From contig NZ_CP020737.1 in assembly GCF_002097715.1 (NCBI RefSeq), forward strand, positions 186,001 to 250,000: 64,000 nt of DNA. The letters are read 5' to 3'. Source of the DNA: Burkholderia ubonensis subsp. mesacidophila. GTDB taxonomy: Bacteria > Pseudomonadota > Gammaproteobacteria > Burkholderiales > Burkholderiaceae. Shown here one piece after another: positions 9,275 through 16,404 of this stretch. The first letter of the stretch is position 1, and every line of letters starts with the position of its first letter. A program made the position numbers and the translations under genes. Below the pieces are notes generated by a model. It was not told the DNA's origin. It saw only the letters and a program-made list of their open reading frames with translations, and made no database searches.

Positions 9275-9633
9275 GCCGGGCTCCCGTGCGCGACCGGCAC
9301 GCGCGTCGTCACGGTCGTGCCGTTCTCGCTCGTCCAGCCTTCGATGTCGAGATAGATCGCGCCGGCCGCCGCGTTCGAGTCGTCCGCGGCGAGCACGACG
9401 CGGGTCAGCGTGAGGCGCGGCTCCCAGCGCATCAGCGCCGTCGCGACGGCCGCATACAGGCGCGTGCGCATGGCGCCGTTGCCGGGCGCGTCGATCAGGT
9501 CGGGCAGCTCGGAGCCGAACGTGCGGCGCTTCACGCACGACGCGAGCGGCGTCGTGACGATCTTGCCGATCGACTGGTAGAAGTGGCCGAGGCCCGAAAT
9601 CGAGCGGCCGGTGTTCGCGTTCATGCCCTTCAT
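9271..9633 (-). CDS. Baseplate wedge protein W (gp25-like)
   Basis: A 120-residue protein starting MKGMNANTGRSISGLGHFYQSI and containing SELPDLIDAPGN. This is the lysozyme-like gp25/gpW baseplate family of contractile injection systems. The longer open frame upstream is ignored because this ATG overlaps the end of V and fits the family length. It is one of the most conserved parts of contractile machines and nucleates sheath assembly. Confidence 0.92.
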   Translation of the reverse strand: MKGMNANTGRSISGLGHFYQSIGKIVTTPLASCVKRRTFGSELPDLIDAPGNGAMRTRLYAAVATALMRWEPRLTLTRVVLAADDSNAAAGAIYLDIEGWTSENGTTVTTRVPVAHGSPA

Positions 9634-10313
9634 TGCGGTTGGCTCACCAGTTGTCCATCGCCCTGTTCGCGATGCGTGTGATGCGGGAGGCTGATGCCTT
9701 GCGAGGTCACTTCGCGGGTGAAGCTGGCCGCGCCGTCGATCTGCATCGTGGCGCCGCCTGCGCCGCCCTTGCCGGTCATGCCGGACTCGAACGCGAGCGG
9801 CCCCTTGACCGTCATCGCGCCGGTGCAGGTGGTCTGCGGCGCGTCGAGCGTGATGGTCTCGGCCTGCACGGTCGCGGCCTTCGTCTGCACGGTGATCGAG
9901 CCTGGAGCTACGACGAGCACGGTCGCGCCGGCGGGCAGCTCGGCCTTGAGCGCATGCGCGGCGTGGTCGTACGCGACGCTCGCGCCGTCGGGATAGACGC
10001 GCGTGTGGGTGTCGGGGCTCGACGCCGGTGCCGGGGCGGCGTCGGAATAGAGGCCGCGCAGCGCGACGCCCTGGGCCGGATCGCCCATCGGGCAGAGCAG
10101 CACGACCTGCTCGCCCGGGGTCGGCGGCAGCCACTCGCGCGTGGTGCCCGCGGTGCAGGCGATCCACGGAATCCAGTTGGTTTGCAGTCCGCCGCCGTCT
10201 TCGTCGGGCGTACCGACCGAGACGCGGCACAACGCGGCCGCATGGTCGACCGCGAGGATCGTGCCTTTGCGCACCGCGTTGCGTGCCTGCCGTTGAATTT
10301 CGTTAGCGTCCAT
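9630..10313 (-). CDS. Baseplate spike protein V
   Basis: A 227-residue P2 gpV-family spike. An OB-fold N-terminal domain (about residues 15-95, with the LPPTPGEQVVLLCPMGDPAQGV motif) is followed by a beta-helical repeat region of Thr/Val-rich strands. Near the end is an HHTH motif, matching the HxH metal-binding tip of gpV-type spikes. It sits at the centre of the baseplate and pierces the outer membrane. The gene is preceded by a 557-base region with a sheath relic and is the first intact gene of the second module. Confidence 0.92.
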   Translation of the reverse strand: MDANEIQRQARNAVRKGTILAVDHAAALCRVSVGTPDEDGGGLQTNWIPWIACTAGTTREWLPPTPGEQVVLLCPMGDPAQGVALRGLYSDAAPAPASSPDTHTRVYPDGASVAYDHAAHALKAELPAGATVLVVAPGSITVQTKAATVQAETITLDAPQTTCTGAMTVKGPLAFESGMTGKGGAGGATMQIDGAASFTREVTSQGISLPHHTHREQGDGQLVSQPQ

Positions 10314-10870
10314 GTGGTCATGGTGCCGGGCGGGGGCTTGCGGGGCGAGCGATCGCGTGTGTCGTGGGGGTGAGGACGGAAGGGGCGTGAGGCGGGTGGG
10401 GGGATGGGTGTCGAGGAGCGCGAATCGATGGGCGAGGTGATGGGCGCGAGGAGGGTTGCGCGCTTCTTCTCAGCGTTCAGGGAACTGGATCGCGTGCGTC
10501 GGCCGATGCCGTGTTCGCGGCCGGGCTGACGTTTCGTGGAATCGTTGTGTGGAGCAAGACACTGGAGCGCGCGGATCCGATGTTCTGGAGGATTCGCGCG
10601 ACAGGCCAGGGTCAATGCATGGGAGAGGCGTTCGCGGAACGTGGAGTTTCAGCCTTGGCGCATCGACCTGAAGTGGCAGGTGATGGCGAGGTGCGTCAAG
10701 CTCGCGAGCGAAGTTTTGCGGCGCCGGCGTTGGTCAGAAGAGCCGGTGTGCGGGACGGGAGTGCGGGGGCGTCGTCGTCGGCCGTGCAGATGAGGCCGAC
10801 GACGATCGACCAGGTGATGCGGATCCGGCGGCGTGCAGTCGACGCCGGGTTGGCCGGTGGGGAAGGGTGA
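10314..10870. other. Intergenic stretch between the two tail-fibre modules
   Basis: There are 557 bases without an intact gene. The right part holds the sheath relic at 10696-10830. In 10314-10695 I recognise no coding remnant, although the composition is less regular than in flanking genes. A plus-strand open frame at 10511-10870 looks like chance, since it runs against the relic. A promoter for V onward could lie here, but no convincing -35/-10 pair was seen. Confidence 0.5.
10696..10830 (-). pseudogene. Relic of a second tail sheath (FI) gene, N-terminal fragment
   Basis: Read on the minus strand from 10830 this gives RRIRITWSIVVGLICTADDD, then APALPSRTPALLTNAGAAKL and RSRA, then a stop at 10696. 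The intact sheath at 4061-5233 has IRTVSTAVLGIVCTADDADA, then FPLNTPVLLTNVVAALGKAG. The two align without gaps over the first 35 or so positions, sharing CTADD, TP and LLTN. No start codon in a sensible place and no downstream sheath sequence are present. It is where FI should follow the first fibre/chaperone pair, so it marks the remains of a second complete tail cluster. Confidence 0.75.
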
Positions 10871-11062
10871 TCAGGCAGTCCCGGTCACGAAGTCCGGTGC
10901 CGGCGGAAGAGCGACGTAAGGCCAGCCGTCCGCGTCGCTGAGATCGCGCAGCGCCTGACGGTATTTGATGAGCGTCGAGAATTGCGCGGCCGAAAGCGTC
11001 GTGCCGTTGCCGATCAGCTTTTCGTCCTGGTGGCGCGATACGAGCCAGTCGGTTGCTTTCAT
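10871..11062 (-). CDS. Small tail fibre assembly chaperone (first module)
   Basis: A 63-residue protein (MKATDWLVSRHQDEKLIG, then LSAAQFSTLIKYRQALRD and WPYVALPPAPDF). This matches the short phage tail assembly chaperone family found after fibre genes. The start at 11062 is preferred because its ATG overlaps the TGA of the preceding fibre gene (ATGA). It is much shorter than, and unrelated in sequence to, the chaperone of the second module (5293-5922), so each fibre appears to have its own partner. Confidence 0.78.
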   Translation of the reverse strand: MKATDWLVSRHQDEKLIGNGTTLSAAQFSTLIKYRQALRDLSDADGWPYVALPPAPDFVTGTA

Positions 11063-11841
11063 TGCCGCGTCGCGCTTTCCGCGCATGGATGCCGCCACGT
11101 CGTCACTTCGATGTTGATGTTGTCCGAGTCGACGACGAACGAAATCGCGTCACCGGGATTCAGCGTGACGGTCGGGTCCATCATCCTTGTCACGGCGACA
11201 AACTTCGCCGAGCCGTTGATCGCCAGCGTCGTCTGTCCTGCGGTGGTGTAGTTGGCATAGACGGTCATCCGCACGCCGTCTTTCAGCTCCGCGAAGTTGA
11301 TCGTCTGGGTCGTGCCGGGTGCCAGGACGTACACCTGCATGCCCGCCTGTGCCGCCCCCAATGTCCCGCTGGTCCTCGTGACGTAGCTGCCGCGCATGTT
11401 GCCGAGCGACTGCTGCACAAACGCCGTCGGCGCCATCTTGTCGCTGCTGTCGAACTGCGCCGGCGTCGGCGCCTTCGGCGTCCCCTTGAACACCGGCGAC
11501 TCGATCGGCGCCTTCTGCGCAAGCGCATTCGTCATCGTCGTCGCAAAACCCGGATCGTTGCCGAGCGCGTTCGCCAGCTCCCTGAGCGTATTGAGCGCCT
11601 CCGGCGACTGATCGACGAGCGCCGCGACCTTCTGCGCGAGATCCGCCTTCGTCGCGTATTGCGGATACGGATCGACGGCGCCCTCGTGCGCTTCCTGCCT
11701 GTCCTTCAGGAAACGCGTGCGATTCGCGAGTTGCCGCAGCGGCACGTTATCGATCCCGTCCGGCCCGCCTTCAACCGGATCGGACGTTTCGAACTGGCGG
11801 ATGCCGGGTGTCCAGGTCGAGCTTTCAACCAGGTCAGTCAT
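11059..11841 (-). CDS. Short tail fibre protein (first module)
   Basis: A 260-residue protein starting MTDLVESSTWTPGIRQFETSD, with the NVPLRQLANRTRFLKDRQE block typical of Burkholderia phage fibre N-termini. Repetitive PYPQYATKADL and ALAQKAPIESPVFKGTPKAPTP segments follow, the latter a common shaft motif. The C-terminal 110 residues are beta-rich with no domain I recognise. Start and stop both overlap neighbours by ATGA, indicating tight coupling. Its N-terminus differs from the fibre at 5938-7818, so the two probably attach through their own I proteins. Confidence 0.83.
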   Translation of the reverse strand: MTDLVESSTWTPGIRQFETSDPVEGGPDGIDNVPLRQLANRTRFLKDRQEAHEGAVDPYPQYATKADLAQKVAALVDQSPEALNTLRELANALGNDPGFATTMTNALAQKAPIESPVFKGTPKAPTPAQFDSSDKMAPTAFVQQSLGNMRGSYVTRTSGTLGAAQAGMQVYVLAPGTTQTINFAELKDGVRMTVYANYTTAGQTTLAINGSAKFVAVTRMMDPTVTLNPGDAISFVVDSDNINIEVTTWRHPCAESATRQ

Positions 11842-12404
11842 GACTTGATACTCCCTCTGTTGTACTGGCCGTCGCGATGCGCGAAGCCGTTGTAGCGAAT
11901 CGGTGCTTCGCGGTAGTCGAGCGACACCAGCATCGAGCGTCGCGGCGCGTAGCGCTCGAGCACCGCCTTCAGGTTGTCCGCCTGGTCGCGCGTGATCGGC
12001 CGCGACAGCTTGACGATGTATTCCGCCCACGCCGATTCGTGGCCGTGCACGTGGTCGCCGTTGTAGGTGGCCGACCCGTCGCGCCGGCGCACGCGCCGGC
12101 CCTCGACGATCGTCACCTCGCCGAAGCCGAGGCGGCGGATCACTTCACGCACCGCCCACGGCGTGCCGCGCTTCTGGTGCAGCCGGATCGCGCTCCGGAC
12201 GAGCGCGCGGCGCGCATCGTCGGACTCGGCGAGCTCCCAACCGTCGATCGACACTTCGGCAGCGAGATACGGCAACAGCGCCGACGCGCAGCGATCCGGG
12301 CTCCAGTAATCGCGAATCGGAACCGGCAGGCCCTCGGCAGCGGCCAGCGCGCGCGCGGCGCGCCGCTCGAGCGGCGTCGCGTTCGGCGGCAGCAGGTCAC
12401 TCAT
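11838..12404 (-). CDS. Tail protein I, baseplate (first module)
   Basis: A 188-residue P2 gpI-family protein (LLPPNATPLERRAARALAAA, then LLPYLAAEVSIDGWELAESDD). It has a C-terminal extension, about residues 110-188, that the other I lacks in this form. It overlaps the end of J by 8 bases, as the second pair does. Its divergence from the other copy argues against a recent tandem duplication and for two clusters of separate origin. Confidence 0.9.
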   Translation of the reverse strand: MSDLLPPNATPLERRAARALAAAEGLPVPIRDYWSPDRCASALLPYLAAEVSIDGWELAESDDARRALVRSAIRLHQKRGTPWAVREVIRRLGFGEVTIVEGRRVRRRDGSATYNGDHVHGHESAWAEYIVKLSRPITRDQADNLKAVLERYAPRRSMLVSLDYREAPIRYNGFAHRDGQYNRGSIKS

Positions 12405-13308
12405 AGATGCCGCCGTATTCGATGACGACGTCGACGCAGTAAGACGCCTGCGTCGGGCCGATCGCGAGGTCGCCGGCCGGCTCGATCAGCTCGGTCTTCG
12501 ACAGGCCGGCGGCCTGGCAGACACCCTTGATCGCCGATTCCGCGACGCCGACGCCGAGGCGGCGCACCTTGTCGGCATACGCGCGGGCGTTCTTCGTCGC
12601 CTGCGCGATCAGCACGTCGGCGCCGACCGGCGAGCGCGTATAGCCCTTCGCGCGGATCCGGTAGCGGACGATCTCGGCCGGGCGCGCGAGGACGGTGTCG
12701 TTCAGCGGCCGTTGATCCTCGGCCGACAGCGCGGACTCGACCGCGCGGCAGAGCGCGGCGTCGGCCGTGCCGTCGCCGTCGCGCGACAGCAGCGTGACGA
12801 GCACGTCGCCCGGCTGCGGGCGCGTGGCCTTCGCATCGAGCACGCGGCCGTCGACGGCGAGCGCCTTCGATTCGTACGCGGCAGCCGGGCCGGCCACGCT
12901 GAAGCCCTGCGGCGCGAGCTGGACACGACGGCGCAACGCTTCGTCGTCCTCGTAGACGGCCGGGATGTCGTTGGGAAGGTCGGCGGGCGTGACGACGAGC
13001 CGTTCGATCCCGAACAGCGCCGCGCGCTGGTCGAGGTCGCTGCCTTTCGCGAACGCGAGCATCACGGCCCGCACGGCGTCGTTGACGCGCTGGCGCAGCA
13101 CGAGCTCGCGATAGCAGTTTTCCTGCAGCAAGCGTGCGAGCGGCTCGGATTCGAGCGCGACCGTCGCCGCGATCTCGGGCCGTTCGTCAGCGGGCCAGAG
13201 CGCGACCAGCGCGGCTTTCCGGCGTGCGTACAGCGTTTCGAAATCGAGCGCCTCGAGCGCGTCGGGGGCGGGCAGGCTCGATAGGTCGATGAGCGCGGCG
13301 GCCGTCAT
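12397..13308 (-). CDS. Baseplate assembly protein J (first module)
   Basis: A 303-residue gpJ-like wedge protein. The block ENCYRELVLRQRVNDAVRAVML is nearly the same as in the second J, while the rest is diverged (about half the positions by eye). The ATG at 13308 overlaps the stop of R. In P2, R is followed by S, V and W before J; here R runs straight into J and those genes are absent at this place. Confidence 0.92.
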   Translation of the reverse strand: MTAAALIDLSSLPAPDALEALDFETLYARRKAALVALWPADERPEIAATVALESEPLARLLQENCYRELVLRQRVNDAVRAVMLAFAKGSDLDQRAALFGIERLVVTPADLPNDIPAVYEDDEALRRRVQLAPQGFSVAGPAAAYESKALAVDGRVLDAKATRPQPGDVLVTLLSRDGDGTADAALCRAVESALSAEDQRPLNDTVLARPAEIVRYRIRAKGYTRSPVGADVLIAQATKNARAYADKVRRLGVGVAESAIKGVCQAAGLSKTELIEPAGDLAIGPTQASYCVDVVIEYGGIYE

Positions 13309-13760
13309 GCGGCACCTCGCTGCGGCAGCGCGACCCACGTCAGCGTATTCGCCGGATCGACCTGCGTGTCGTCGACGTGCGTGATCACCTGCTTGCCGTC
13401 CGGCCCGGTCGTGACGACGACGCTTTCCGTCAGCGCGAGCTTGATCGACAGGTCGACCGTCGCCGCATCGCGGACGCTCGTCTCGAAGGTGATGCCGTCG
13501 GCGCGCACGGCGGGGTTTGTCACGAGGTCCGGCTGGTTCGCGCGCACCCATTCGACCAGCGCGACGAACACGGGGTCCGCGTCGCCGGTGAAATTCGTGG
13601 CGAGCACGTGGGCCATGTACCGGTATTCGAACGACGGCGTCAGGGTGCCGGTCGCGGCGAGCGAACCGTGCTCGACGAGCACGGTCAGCTTGCCCGGGTC
13701 GGCCCCGAGCGCGGGAACCGCGGCGACGAGCGCGCGCCGCAGGCTGTCTGGCTTATTCAT
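13305..13760 (-). CDS. Tail completion protein R
   Basis: A 151-residue P2 gpR-like protein (MNKPDSLRRALVAAVPALGADPGKL start; conserved ATNFTGDADPVFVALVEWVRANQPDL). In P2-like phages it helps finish the tail for joining to a head. Its retention in a cluster without head genes is also seen in R-type bacteriocins, where it caps the tail. It overlaps Rz1 upstream by 8 bases and J downstream by 4. The P2 partner S was not found. Confidence 0.88.
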   Translation of the reverse strand: MNKPDSLRRALVAAVPALGADPGKLTVLVEHGSLAATGTLTPSFEYRYMAHVLATNFTGDADPVFVALVEWVRANQPDLVTNPAVRADGITFETSVRDAATVDLSIKLALTESVVVTTGPDGKQVITHVDDTQVDPANTLTWVALPQRGAA

Positions 13761-14043
13761 GCGGATGCTCCACGTTGTCGACGGCCGGCTGCGATCTGGC
13801 CTGGCACGTCGCGATCATGTCGACCTTGGCTGCGCACGTCGCCCATGCCGCCTTGGCGGTCGTGAGCGCCGCATCGAGCTCACCGTTGGTGCGCGGCGCG
13901 AGCGCCGGCAGCGTGCACGGGCTCACCGTCTGGCAGGCGTCCGACGTAATCGTCGGCGCCGGCGAGAGCGGGATTGGCTTGCAGGCGGACAACATCGTCA
14001 GGCAAACGAGTGTCGGCCCAGGCGCGAAGCGCGGCGTTTTCAT
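13753..14043 (-). CDS. Rz1-like outer-membrane spanin lipoprotein
   Basis: A 96-residue protein with a short signal sequence and a lipobox ending in Cys21 (LSAC, then KPIPLSP), followed by a Pro-rich stretch. This is typical of Rz1/LysC spanins. It is read in another frame within the 3' third of the Rz gene and extends past it, the usual nested Rz/Rz1 arrangement. It would pair with Rz to fuse the membranes and release particles. Confidence 0.82.
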   Translation of the reverse strand: MKTPRFAPGPTLVCLTMLSACKPIPLSPAPTITSDACQTVSPCTLPALAPRTNGELDAALTTAKAAWATCAAKVDMIATCQARSQPAVDNVEHPHE

Positions 14044-14320
14044 CGATCAATCTCCGGTTTTCAAGTCGAACGGCGTCGAGCTTCGACGCGATCGCGTTCT
14101 GCGTGCGGTCGAGCCGCGCTTGCTGGTTGGCGCGGTCGGCGGCGTCCTGCTGCAGACGCCGGATCGCGCCGTCACGATCGGACAGGCCCTGCCGCGCGTC
14201 GGCGAGTTGCTGCCGGGCGGCCGCCAGGTCGGCGTGCAGTTCGCGCACGTACAGCGCGGCGGCCGCGCACGCGGCAAGCACGACAACCCCGGCGGCGAAT
14301 TTGGCGGCGAGCTCGCTCAT
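13880..14320 (-). CDS. Rz-like inner-membrane spanin
   Basis: A 146-residue protein with one N-terminal membrane segment (residues 5-25, AAKFAAGVVVLAACAAAALYV). A long charged coiled coil follows (DLAAARQQLADARQGLSDRD, then LDAVRLENRRLIDENAALRAW), which is the Rz/LysB layout. Its ATG overlaps the endolysin stop (ATGA). It is the periplasm-spanning half of the spanin complex with the nested Rz1. Confidence 0.85.
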   Translation of the reverse strand: MSELAAKFAAGVVVLAACAAAALYVRELHADLAAARQQLADARQGLSDRDGAIRRLQQDAADRANQQARLDRTQNAIASKLDAVRLENRRLIDENAALRAWADTRLPDDVVRLQANPALAGADDYVGRLPDGEPVHAAGARAAHQR

Positions 14321-15150
14321 GCCGCCGCCGCGGCGTCGGCGGATCCGGCCGGCGCAATGGGCTGCGACGCATACCGGTCGTAGGCGCGAGCGAGCTTGAC
14401 GTCGTAGAGGTTCGCCGCGTAATCGGGCCCGTTGTAGCCGCGCGCGAACGCGGCCCAGTCGCGGGCGCGCAACGCGGCGAGCAGCCTGGCGTCGGCGGCG
14501 ACGAACCGCACGAACGCGTCGAGGTGTTCCGCTTCGCTGCTTTCCATGCGCGCGACGAAGTCGTCGATGCCGTCATAGCCGAGGCGTTGCCAGTGATAGC
14601 CCATCACCTGGAACGCGCCCCAGCTCGCGGACTCCCACGCCGCGCGGGCGTCGATCACTTCGGCCGCGGCGAGGCGCGTGTATTCCGCGGTGCCGCCGCG
14701 ATAGCCGCCGCGCGTTTGTGACACGATGTCCGGCTGCCTGGCCGCGAACGGCGCGGGATCGATGCCGCGCGCCTGCAGCCGCTTCCAGAAGATGTGCCGC
14801 TCGAACAGGATGACCGGCCGGCCGTCGGGCAGGAAGCCGGCGCCGCGCGATTCGACTTCGTTGACCGCGCGCACGCAGGCGAGCGGCACGTCGAGCGTGC
14901 GCGCGGCGCGCTCGAGGTCGGCCAGCGCCAGGTGTTTCGGATCGCGCTGGCCGGTGGCGAGCGCGGCATAGGTCTTGGGGCCGGCGATGCCGTCGTCGAC
15001 GAGGCCGGTTTTCCGTTGCAGCGCGATGACGGCGGCTTCGGTGGCCGCGTCATAGACGTGCGTCACCTGCACCGCATAACCTGCGCGGATCAGGCGGCGT
15101 TGCAGCAGGCCGACGTCGTCGCCGTGGTCGCCGAGGCGGCGGGTTTTCAT
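14317..15150 (-). CDS. Endolysin: N-acetylmuramidase with peptidoglycan-binding domain
   Basis: A 277-residue protein. Residues 1-65 form a peptidoglycan-binding domain (GDHGDDVGLLQRRLIRAGY, then GIAGPKTYAAL). Residues 85-265 match the N-acetylmuramidase domain (DUF3380), with the likely catalytic Glu in AVNEVESRGAGF (Glu98 or Glu100) and the WESASWGAFQVMGYHW block. There is no signal peptide, so export would depend on the holin. It lyses the producing cell to release particles. Confidence 0.9.
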   Translation of the reverse strand: MKTRRLGDHGDDVGLLQRRLIRAGYAVQVTHVYDAATEAAVIALQRKTGLVDDGIAGPKTYAALATGQRDPKHLALADLERAARTLDVPLACVRAVNEVESRGAGFLPDGRPVILFERHIFWKRLQARGIDPAPFAARQPDIVSQTRGGYRGGTAEYTRLAAAEVIDARAAWESASWGAFQVMGYHWQRLGYDGIDDFVARMESSEAEHLDAFVRFVAADARLLAALRARDWAAFARGYNGPDYAANLYDVKLARAYDRYASQPIAPAGSADAAAAA

Positions 15151-15153
15151 GGT

Positions 15154-15429
15154 TCATTCTCTCCGCAGAAGGCGCGCGACGTTGCCGCGCGCGCCGTACA
15201 CGAACATCGCCAGCAAGACCGCTGTGGCCGCTTCGAAGAAGCCGACGGATGCGGCATGCAGCAGCAGCTCGATCGACGCGCCGCCCGTCACCACGACGAG
15301 GGCCCACGCGACCCACGACACATGACGGCGGTGGCGCGCGCCGTTGCGCCGGTAGGCGAGCACGCGCACGAGCGCGGCGAGATGCGCGGCGAGGGCGATC
15401 AGCGCGAGCGGGATGTGCATGTCATCCAC
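15154..15429 (-). CDS. Phage holin-like membrane protein (three membrane segments)
   Basis: A 91-residue very hydrophobic protein with about three membrane segments (IPLALIALAAHLAALVRVLA; WVAWALVVVTGGASIELLL; ATAVLLAMFVYGA). It lies between another holin-like gene and the endolysin. It resembles three-segment phage holins often paired with the holin_8-type protein in Burkholderia phages. The ATG at 15429 overlaps the upstream gene; Met4 is an alternative. It may act as holin or as antiholin. Confidence 0.7.
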   Translation of the reverse strand: MDDMHIPLALIALAAHLAALVRVLAYRRNGARHRRHVSWVAWALVVVTGGASIELLLHAASVGFFEAATAVLLAMFVYGARGNVARLLRRE

Positions 15430-15766
15430 CTTTGCGGAAGAGCGACAGCAGGTCCAGGGTCTTGACCCGCTCGATGAGCTGCAGCGTGACGGCGATCACG
15501 AGCGCGGCCGCGAAGAACGCGGCGACGCCGGTCGAATGGATCGGCGTGGCGCTGACGATTTCCGGCGCGGCGAGATAGCCCATCACGAGCGAGATCAGCA
15601 GGTAGGCCGCGCGCCGCGCGACGCCGATCTCCTTCGACGTGACGACGACGAGCGCCGCGCCGGTGAACGCGCCGATCAGCGCGTTGCCGTCGATGCCGGG
15701 CGCGAGGCCGGCGAGTCCGATCGCGGTCGACAGCACCGCGGCGGTGGTGGTGTTCGGTTCGGCCAT
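15422..15766 (-). CDS. Putative phage holin
   Basis: A 114-residue protein with three to four hydrophobic segments and a charged C-terminus (RVKTLDLLSLFRKGG). It resembles the putative holin family (Phage_holin_8) common in Burkholderia P2-like elements. Position right after X and before the second membrane protein and endolysin fits the P2 X-Y-K lysis order. It would form the inner-membrane hole that lets endolysin reach the cell wall. Confidence 0.75.
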   Translation of the reverse strand: MAEPNTTTAAVLSTAIGLAGLAPGIDGNALIGAFTGAALVVVTSKEIGVARRAAYLLISLVMGYLAAPEIVSATPIHSTGVAAFFAAALVIAVTLQLIERVKTLDLLSLFRKGG

Positions 15767-15781
15767 GGCGGCGTTCCAGGG

Positions 15782-15988
15782 TCAGTCAAACAGTTGCAGC
15801 AAGGGCTTCGTGCTCGACACCGTGTCGAGCGGCGGCAGGTAGACGGGCGTGCCGGCCGGCAGCACGACGCCGAGATCGGCGAGACCGGTGTTGGCCTCGA
15901 GCACGGTTTCGACGGTGCCGTCGGTGCGGCCGTAGTGCCGCCAGCACAGCGCGTCGACCGTGTCGCCTTGCAGCGCGCGCACGATCAT
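15782..15988 (-). CDS. Tail protein X (LysM-like)
   Basis: A 68-residue P2 gpX-family protein (MIVRALQGDTVDALCWRHYGRTDG, then VLEANTGLADLG and LPAGTPVYLPPL). It is a short LysM-like fold needed for tail assembly. A GAGGGAG ribosome site precedes the ATG. It is the first gene of the minus-strand cluster. In P2 the head genes Q to L lie upstream of X; here ordinary chromosomal DNA follows instead. Confidence 0.92.
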   Translation of the reverse strand: MIVRALQGDTVDALCWRHYGRTDGTVETVLEANTGLADLGVVLPAGTPVYLPPLDTVSSTKPLLQLFD

Positions 15989-16394
15989 GGCCGGCTCCCT
16001 CGAGCCCGGATGCCGCGACCGTCGCGGGCCGCGGGTTGCGATCCGACGCGGAAGAATGTCGATGTCGAGTTGCTTGGCATGGCCGGATGTCGAACCGTGA
16101 GTCAGTGAAGATGGCTCACATGTTCGAACTTCGTGCGGCGCGGCTCAACGAACGGCGTGCGTCGTCCGCCCGGGCACGCAGCGCGGCGCGTGCCGGGGCG
16201 GGCGGGGCGTCTTACGCTTCAGGAAAGGGCGCGGTGCGGGGCTATGCAGCTGGATTGCAGCTTGGATGAACTGGCGGGGCCTTGAGTGACCTTGTGCAGC
16301 CTTGGTTTTGCGGTGGGCGCGGGGCGCGGGGCCTTGATGGGCAAGGGTGGGGGAGGCGTAGGTAAAACTCCGAAGGCAGGGGTTGCTGCGCCGC
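15989..16394. other. Intergenic region at the right border of the tail cluster
   Basis: There are 406 bases without a recognisable gene between X and the DUF523 gene. It should hold the promoter of the tail operon. It contains an imperfect dyad at 16089-16129 and a GC-rich, repetitive left-to-right drift at 16190-16370. No LexA-type CTGT(N8)ACAG box and no tRNA were seen. Confidence 0.5.
16089..16129. promoter_or_regulatory. Candidate operator: imperfect dyad upstream of the tail operon
   Basis: The core is GTGAGTCA, 7 bases, TGGCTCAC at 16097-16119, with one mismatch between arms. It is flanked by GTCGAAC on the left and GTTCGAAC on the right, which continue the dyad with a one- or two-base offset. 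It lies about 100-140 bases upstream of gene X, where a repressor or activator of the cluster would bind. Confidence 0.35.
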
Positions 16395-16404
16395 TCACCC
16401 CTGC
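16376..16404 (-). terminator. Candidate terminator hairpin at the end of the DUF523 gene
   Basis: Perfect 8-base arms GCAGGGGT (16376-16383) and ACCCCTGC (16397-16404) straddle the stop codon. On the minus strand the hairpin is followed after nine bases by TTTT. The U-tract is short and offset, so this is only a possible terminator. Confidence 0.35.

Noticed and set aside
10511..10870. Possible plus-strand gene between the fibre modules
   Set aside because: It lies over the sheath relic on the other strand, shows no family features and would run against the operon.
1..15988. Complete, replicating prophage
   Set aside because: No head, packaging, replication, repressor or integrase gene is seen in the window; the right border is immediate chromosomal sequence.
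16115..16140. GTTCGAAC resembling a tRNA T-loop, possible attachment site
   Set aside because: The flanks do not form a T-stem or acceptor stem, so no tRNA or tRNA fragment is supported.
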